This document shows positions 60,771 to 64,000 of a stretch of DNA of 64,000 nucleotides, piece by piece; positions within the stretch are counted from its first letter, which is position 1; every line of letters begins with the position of its first letter. A program made the position numbers and the translations under genes. The stretch spans positions 20,421-84,420 of the forward strand of contig CAMIGX010000009.1 of the NCBI GenBank assembly GCA_946221385.1. Direction: 5' to 3'. The notes beneath the pieces are model-generated. The model was not told the DNA's origin, searched no databases, and saw only the letters and a program-made list of their open reading frames with translations. This stretch comes from an uncultured Propionimicrobium sp. (GTDB lineage: Bacteria; Actinomycetota; Actinomycetes; Propionibacteriales; Propionibacteriaceae).

Positions 60771-60997
60771 GTTGGGCAGCATTCGCGATCTCAATTCATG
60801 ATCTCGCCAGTGCATGCCCAGTGTCCCAGTGTTCCACGGGCAGGACGCCGGACGCAATTGAGGTCCATTCTGTTTGCCGAATGGACCCAACGCCAGGCGT
60901 CTTCAGGCCCGTGGGCCGCCCGCAGATAGGCGGGGTTTGAGCCTAGCTAGGGTGCTGGGGCTAAACTGGGCAACTGGCCCAAGTGATGGGCATCGAT

Positions 60998-61070
60998 CGG
61001 GGCGTAGCGTAGTGGCTAGCGCGCCTGCTTTGGGAGCAGGAGATCGCAGGTTCGAGTCCTGTCGCCCCGA
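60998..61070 (+). tRNA. tRNA-Pro (TGG)
   Basis: 73 nt. Acceptor CGGGGCG/CGCCCCG, discriminator A, anticodon stem CCTGC/GCAGG with loop TTTGGGA (anticodon TGG), T arm with TTCGAGT. No encoded CCA. The sequence immediately 3' of it (61071 on) is non-conserved accessory DNA, as often found after tRNA genes. I could not find a second copy of its 3' end that would mark an attachment site. Confidence 0.96.
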
Positions 61071-61407
61071 CAAAATTTCCGGGTGGATATTCATTATCGG
61101 CACTTGGACTCCTCAAACACCTCTTACTGCCAGCAGAAGCCAGCCTAAACGGATCGGCGATTCGCAGGCGTACGCATGTAATGAATTGCGCCATTAGGGT
61201 CGTCCCACCGACGGAGCGCCGCCGATCAAGGTCGAGAAACTCCTGAAAGTCCAAAGTGAAAACTGGGGTTCCTATGTTTCAAGGAACCCCAGTTCACGAG
61301 TATGAAGCGCACTCTCACCAAGCGCGTATCGCTACCATGACCATCGCCATGGGCGAACCGATGGGTGCTGGCGGATCGGCCAAGGCCATCGATTACCTAG
61401 ATAGTAC
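61071..61407. other. Accessory non-coding stretch after tRNA-Pro
   Basis: No convincing gene. It contains a minus-strand intrinsic terminator (61253-61294). On the plus strand, a short reading frame from an ATG at 61337 (MTIAMGEPMGAGGSAKAIDYL) resembles the first residues of actinobacterial relaxase/mobilisation proteins but runs into the antisense end of the DUF3800 gene after about 25 codons. If real, it is only a decayed fragment of a mobile element. Confidence 0.35.
61253..61294 (-). terminator. Intrinsic terminator downstream of the DUF3800 remnant
   Basis: A perfect 13-bp inverted repeat, AACTGGGGTTCCT at 61261-61273 and AGGAACCCCAGTT at 61282-61294, with an 8-nt loop. On the minus strand it is followed by TTTTCACTTT (counting the stem end), giving a good rho-independent terminator. 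It lies ~125 bp past the DUF3800 stop. Confidence 0.75.
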
Positions 61408-61427
61408 GAATTCTGAGTTCAGAATTC
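61408..61427. repeat. Perfect 20-bp palindromic repeat at the DUF3800 stop
   Basis: GAATTCTGA and TCAGAATTC form a perfect 9-bp inverted repeat with a 2-bp centre. The right arm contains the minus-strand TGA stop codon of the DUF3800 remnant. There is no T-run, so it is not an ordinary terminator. It could be a protein-binding or recombination site, or chance. Confidence 0.7.
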
Positions 61428-62158
61428 AAGGCCGGGAAGAGGTTTGGGCTCCGACCTCATCTTAAGAATATTCACCTTCCCAGCGCGAACATCCGCGAAG
61501 GATTCCAATCCCAACGCACGTTTTAACCTCGTGGATACCCTGGCCTTTGGCGATTCTGTGGACATTGGAGCATCGCCTTCCAATTGACGACGCTCATAGG
61601 CGATCGAACCAGCTACCACGTCTGCAAGCTGTAACAGGTCGGTGCTCTGCGAGTCCAGGTCGTAAGCTGCGATCACTGATCGAGTGCCTAGGGTGCCATT
61701 CACCTTTTCTTCGACACGCTTAGCGACGCTTTCGCCTCTTGGTGTTTGCACCAAATCTAGAAAAACGTTTAGCAGTTCGCCCCGGTTGGCATTTCCCAAC
61801 ACCATTGTCCCGCCATCCTCGCCTGGACGACCCAAGTCGGCTCCGAATCCCCGAAGTGCGAACGAGAGTCGTAGACGGACCCACCAACTCGCACATCCGC
61901 TTCGGCCAGCATTTCTACAAGATCAAAATAGAATGGCGCATTCTTTTTACTTATTCCGCCAAACTTTGCCTCTGCATAGTAACCGTGCCGTTGACGTAGA
62001 TCACGGACGGCGCGGGCTAAAACCGGGGTGCCGCGCGCCTTCACGAAACCTAGTACAAAGAACCCGCCAGTTGAATTCTTTGATCCGGACTCGTCGATAA
62101 AGAAAGAAGAAACTGGTACGTCAGAAGGTAATCGAAAAGTGTCCTTGGTTGGTCTCAT
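61419..62158 (-). pseudogene. Frameshifted DUF3800 domain protein
   Basis: Two overlapping frames together make one DUF3800 protein. The first (from the ATG at 62158, stop at 61769) has SSFFIDESGSKNSTGGFFVLGF (catalytic-type Asp in FIDESG), then YYAEAKFGGISKKNAPFYFDL and PTWVVQARMAG. The second (from about 61835 to 61419) has MVLGNANRGELLNVFLDLVQ, then DSQSTDLLQLADVVAGSIAYERRQ, the typical C-terminal part with the D/Q/LAD motif. Continuity fails by one register near 61800-61820. DUF3800 proteins have an RNase-H-like fold and are frequent in phage, plasmid and defence contexts. The gene is probably dead unless the shift is programmed or a sequencing error. Confidence 0.8.
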
Positions 62159-62204
62159 CGCATGCTCGTTCCGATAGGTTACGATCAGCCTTCTCTTGGC
62201 TTTT

Positions 62205-62648
62205 TCACGCCTCGTATTCGCGCAGCATGTCGATCCGCCGCTGGTGACGTTCCTCGCCGCTAAATGGCGTAGTCAAGAATGCTTTGGCGATTTCCAAGCC
62301 CTGCTCATTGGTGACGAAGCGGCCCCCCATTGCCAGGCAGTTGGCATCATTGTGCTGCCGCCCTAGCTGCGCGGTTTCGACGTTGTAGGCAAGCACGGCG
62401 CGAGCGCCTTTGACCTTGTTCGCGGCGATCTGTTCGCCGTTACCAGACCCGCCCAGAACGATGCCCAACGACCCCGGATCAGCCACCACTGCTTCGGCGC
62501 AGGGCAGGATGAAAGTCGGGTAATCGTCTAGTGCGTCATAGCTAGGCGCGCCGTGATCAACGACCTCATAGCCCAGTGCGCGCAGCTGCTCGACTAGATA
62601 TTCCTTCAACTCGAAGGCGGCGTGATCGGTGCCAATATGAACTCGCAT
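62205..62648 (-). CDS. rpiB: Ribose-5-phosphate isomerase B
   Basis: 147 residues from the ATG at 62648, seven bases after GGGAGG. Interconverts ribose 5-phosphate and ribulose 5-phosphate. VHIGTDHAAFELKEYLVEQL at the start (Asp binds the sugar). GGSGNGEQIAANKVKGARA near 68 has Glu in place of the Cys base of E. coli RpiB, the actinobacterial form. RQHNDANCLAMGGRFV near 100 includes the His/Asn site. A core gene, here flanked on both sides by accessory DNA (DUF3800 remnant and transposase remnant). Confidence 0.96.
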   Translation of the reverse strand: MRVHIGTDHAAFELKEYLVEQLRALGYEVVDHGAPSYDALDDYPTFILPCAEAVVADPGSLGIVLGGSGNGEQIAANKVKGARAVLAYNVETAQLGRQHNDANCLAMGGRFVTNEQGLEIAKAFLTTPFSGEERHQRRIDMLREYEA

Positions 62649-62770
62649 ATTTGATCCTCCCATTTCTGGCCCTGTTCTCGCGCTACTTCTTCGTCAACGG
62701 GGGTTTCGCGAAACTGTTCCAATCCTTTCACGAAACCTCCTGCCGGCCGAAGGAAAACGGCCGCGAACAC

Positions 62771-62809
62771 AAAATGACCCGCTCCGTTCGTTCGGAGGGG
62801 TCATTTTTC
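62771..62809. terminator. Bidirectional intrinsic terminator
   Basis: AAAATGACCC(G)CTCCG pairs with CGGAGGGGTCATTTTT around a TTCGTT loop, with a single bulged G. A-run before and T-run after make it usable in both directions. On the minus strand it would end transcripts from the transposase remnant before they reach rpiB. Confidence 0.85.
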
Positions 62810-62858
62810 TTTGTCTGAACGCCGTTTTGGGCCGAATTTCGGCACTCGCCCACGACCT

Positions 62859-63386
62859 CTAGGCCACGGGCTTCGTCCTCATTTTTGGGGACCAGCCGGC
62901 GGCCTTGGTCGGGCTATGCCGCGAGCGGTGGCGCGTTGGGGAAAGCGTCAGTGCCAGTCTCGTCGCGTCCGCGGGTCTTGCGACCGCCCGGAGGCTCGTG
63001 GGAGGCGTGGGCTTCTTCGGGAAGCGCCAGCGCGACTCTGCCGAGAGCAGACCAATGTTGGCCGCAACCGCGGACATGACAGCCGAAATGGCCTGTGCTG
63101 CCCAGCCGCGCATAAGACGCATGGTCGGGTCGCCGTGTCCCTGGTGACGGGAAGACTTCGCGCGGTCGTTGCGCGACTCAATGGTGTTGCGACGGTGGTA
63201 TTGCTCCTGCCACTCTTTCGTGCCGTAAGGCGCGCCCTGATTGAGGTATTTCGCGCCGTCTTCCGGCGTGTTCTGCACGGTAATGAAGGCCTGGGAGCAG
63301 ACCGCACCGCACATGCCAGGCCCGTGCGCAACTTGGATCTCGAGCTGGCGACGCTGTTTTCGCAACTTTGCCGGAATCTCTGCCAT
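62859..63386 (-). mobile_element. C-terminal remnant of a DDE-type transposase
   Basis: A 175-residue frame from an ATG at 63386 that has GGAAGGAG upstream. The middle part reads LNQGAPYGTKEWQEQYHRRNTIESRNDRAK (key YGTKEW, RNTIE and N residues), then GDPTMRLMRGWAAQAISAVMSAVAANI. This is the pattern of the C-terminal half of actinobacterial DDE transposase-like proteins, where RNTIE holds the last acidic catalytic residue. The N-terminal catalytic Asp region is missing and the last ~50 residues are unrelated Arg/Pro-rich sequence. No terminal inverted repeats were found. It is a truncated mobile-element gene beside the cadmium cassette. Confidence 0.7.
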
Positions 63387-63443
63387 CTCTGCTCCTTCCA
63401 CTGTCTCTTGAGCAGCACACACAGCTGCTCCGCTATCCGGAAC

Positions 63444-63475
63444 TTGACTAGTTCAGTGCTCGCTGTATAGTTCAG
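63444..63475 (+). promoter_or_regulatory. cmtR promoter and probable operator
   Basis: TTGACT (63444-63449) and TATAGT (63466-63471), spaced 16 bp, are a strong promoter. The -10 ends 7 nt before the ATG, so the mRNA should be leaderless. AGTTCAG occurs twice (63450-63456 and 63469-63475), flanking the spacer, in a place where an ArsR-family repressor would block RNA polymerase. Confidence 0.7.
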
Positions 63476-63478
63476 CGC

Positions 63479-63838
63479 ATGCTGACTATTGCTTCGCGTC
63501 TCGACGTGATGAACCGCCTGGGTCGTGCACTGGCCGACCCCACTCGATCCCGGATCATCTTGACCCTGCTCGACCATCCCGCCTACCCGGCGGAACTATC
63601 CCGAGATCTGGACCTGACACGCCCGAACGTGTCCAACCACCTGGCATGCTTGCGCGATTGTGGGATCGTCGTCTCCGAGCCGGAGGGGCGTCGGACGCGA
63701 TACGAGATCGCCGATCCGCACCTGGCGCAGGCGCTGACTACATTGGTCAATGCCACCTTGGCAGTAGACGAAGACGCCCCGTGCATCGATCCCGCCTGCT
63801 CGCTTCCCGGGTGCTACGCAGCTGGGGAGGACGCATGA
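63479..63838 (+). CDS. cmtR: ArsR family Cd/Pb-sensing repressor, CmtR-like
   Basis: 119 residues. Winged helix with LGRALADPTRSRIILTLLDHPAYPAELSRDLDLTRPNVSNHLACLRDCGIVV. The recognition-helix Cys pair in NHLACLRDCG matches Cys57 and Cys61 of mycobacterial CmtR, and DAPCIDPAC near residue 103 supplies the third ligand (Cys102 equivalent). These bind Cd(II) or Pb(II) and release DNA. The stop overlaps the ATG of a CadD-type transporter (ATGA), so it controls its own resistance operon. No Shine-Dalgarno; the promoter architecture predicts a leaderless transcript. The cassette sits next to a transposase remnant, consistent with acquisition. Confidence 0.95.
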   Translation: MLTIASRLDVMNRLGRALADPTRSRIILTLLDHPAYPAELSRDLDLTRPNVSNHLACLRDCGIVVSEPEGRRTRYEIADPHLAQALTTLVNATLAVDEDAPCIDPACSLPGCYAAGEDA

Positions 63839-64000
63839 TCCTCACCTGGGTCTTGCAGGCGATAGGCCTGTTCGCAGCCACTAACATCGACGACATCATC
63901 GTGCTCTCCCTCTTCTTCGCGCGAGGGGCAGGCCAGCGCGGCACTACCGCCCGCATTCTGGCCGGCCAGTACCTCGGATTCGCGGGCATCCTCGTCGCCG
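63835..64000 (+). CDS. cadD: CadD-family cadmium resistance transporter, partial
   Basis: The first 55 codons before the window edge: MILTWVLQAIGLFAATNIDDIIVLSLFFARG is the N-terminal helix of the CadD family, where the NIDD Asp pair in the membrane is conserved. A second helix begins at YLGFAGILVA. Expected to export Cd(II). It overlaps cmtR by ATGA, preceded by GGGGAGGACG. The rest of the protein is outside the window. Confidence 0.88.
   Translation, partial: MILTWVLQAIGLFAATNIDDIIVLSLFFARGAGQRGTTARILAGQYLGFAGILVA

Noticed and set aside
60961..61254. Minus-strand reading frame of 97 codons containing GATGLEPAISCSQSRRA
   Set aside because: Antisense of tRNA-Pro, another common artefact of tRNA sequence. 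No start signal and no conserved domain.
61256..61465. 69-codon plus-strand frame as a complete gene
   Set aside because: Its beginning lies in the terminator hairpin and its end is antisense to the DUF3800 gene. At most a short relaxase-like fragment is meaningful.
61071..62204. Integrated element with attL/attR at tRNA-Pro
   Set aside because: No second copy of the tRNA 3' end and no integrase gene were found in the window.
62811..63470. 219-codon plus-strand frame opposite the transposase remnant
   Set aside because: Arg-rich composition and no recognisable motif, whereas the minus strand has transposase-like signature residues.
1..64000. CRISPR arrays
   Set aside because: No series of regularly spaced identical repeats and no cas genes were found on either strand.

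Overview
This is a stretch of actinobacterial chromosome. Three things support that: the cell-division/proteostasis gene order (tig-clpP1-clpP2-clpX, then valS, folC, ndk, a large RNase E/G, rplU-rpmA-obgE-proB-proA, nadD-rsfS), a eukaryotic-type glycyl-tRNA synthetase, and a CmtR-type ArsR regulator. Moderately high GC, frequent GTG starts and the gene blocks fit the Propionibacteriales best, but I cannot fix the genus from sequence alone. Nearly all genes are vertically inherited housekeeping genes. A few AT-richer or broken islands sit between them.

Layout. 1-7.5 kb: end of a moxR operon, a one-TM protein, a Cof-type phosphatase, tRNA(CAT), divergent otsB/otsA (trehalose synthesis) and a succinate-semialdehyde dehydrogenase. 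7.6-9.4 kb: tRNA-Asn and two unknown proteins. 9.4-14.2 kb: sigma factor, dnaG, a FetB-like permease and dgt. 14.2-16.3 kb: a YtrA-type GntR/ABC operon. 16.3-25.3 kb: dusB, tdh-kbl (threonine degradation), an MFS transporter, glyS, recG, rpmB. 25.4-27.9 kb: an accessory module with an EspC-like small helical protein carrying a YxxxD signal, a calpain-like cysteine peptidase and two LppA-like proteins. 27.9-34.4 kb: a broken chrA, rnj, a GNAT enzyme, two exported proteins with deviant codon use, and a phosphatase-rsfS-nadD operon. 34.4-43.5 kb: proA, proB-obgE, rpmA-rplU, a small membrane protein/regulator pair, rne. 43.5-53 kb: CPBP protease-ndk, folC, a MauE/DsbA redox pair, valS, a lipoprotein, thrC. 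53.1-54.8 kb: a second type-VII-like module (EspC-like plus WXG protein, convergent to two YbaB-like proteins). 55-60.8 kb: clpX-clpP2-clpP1, an AI-2E family permease, tig, tRNA-Gly. 61-64 kb: tRNA-Pro followed by a frameshifted DUF3800 gene, rpiB, a transposase remnant and a cmtR-cadD cadmium-resistance cassette that runs off the window.

The most interesting candidate system is at 25.4-27.9 kb. There a small protein with a type VII secretion signature is translationally coupled to a calpain-fold peptidase with an intact Cys/His/Asn triad, which is coupled in turn to a small protein that could be its immunity factor. A second, window-wide pattern is a TAnnnT -10 box placed 6-8 nt before the start codon of at least thirteen genes that lack Shine-Dalgarno sequences. 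This implies widespread leaderless transcription of operon-leading genes, while internal operon genes mostly carry strong Shine-Dalgarno sites or stop/start overlaps.
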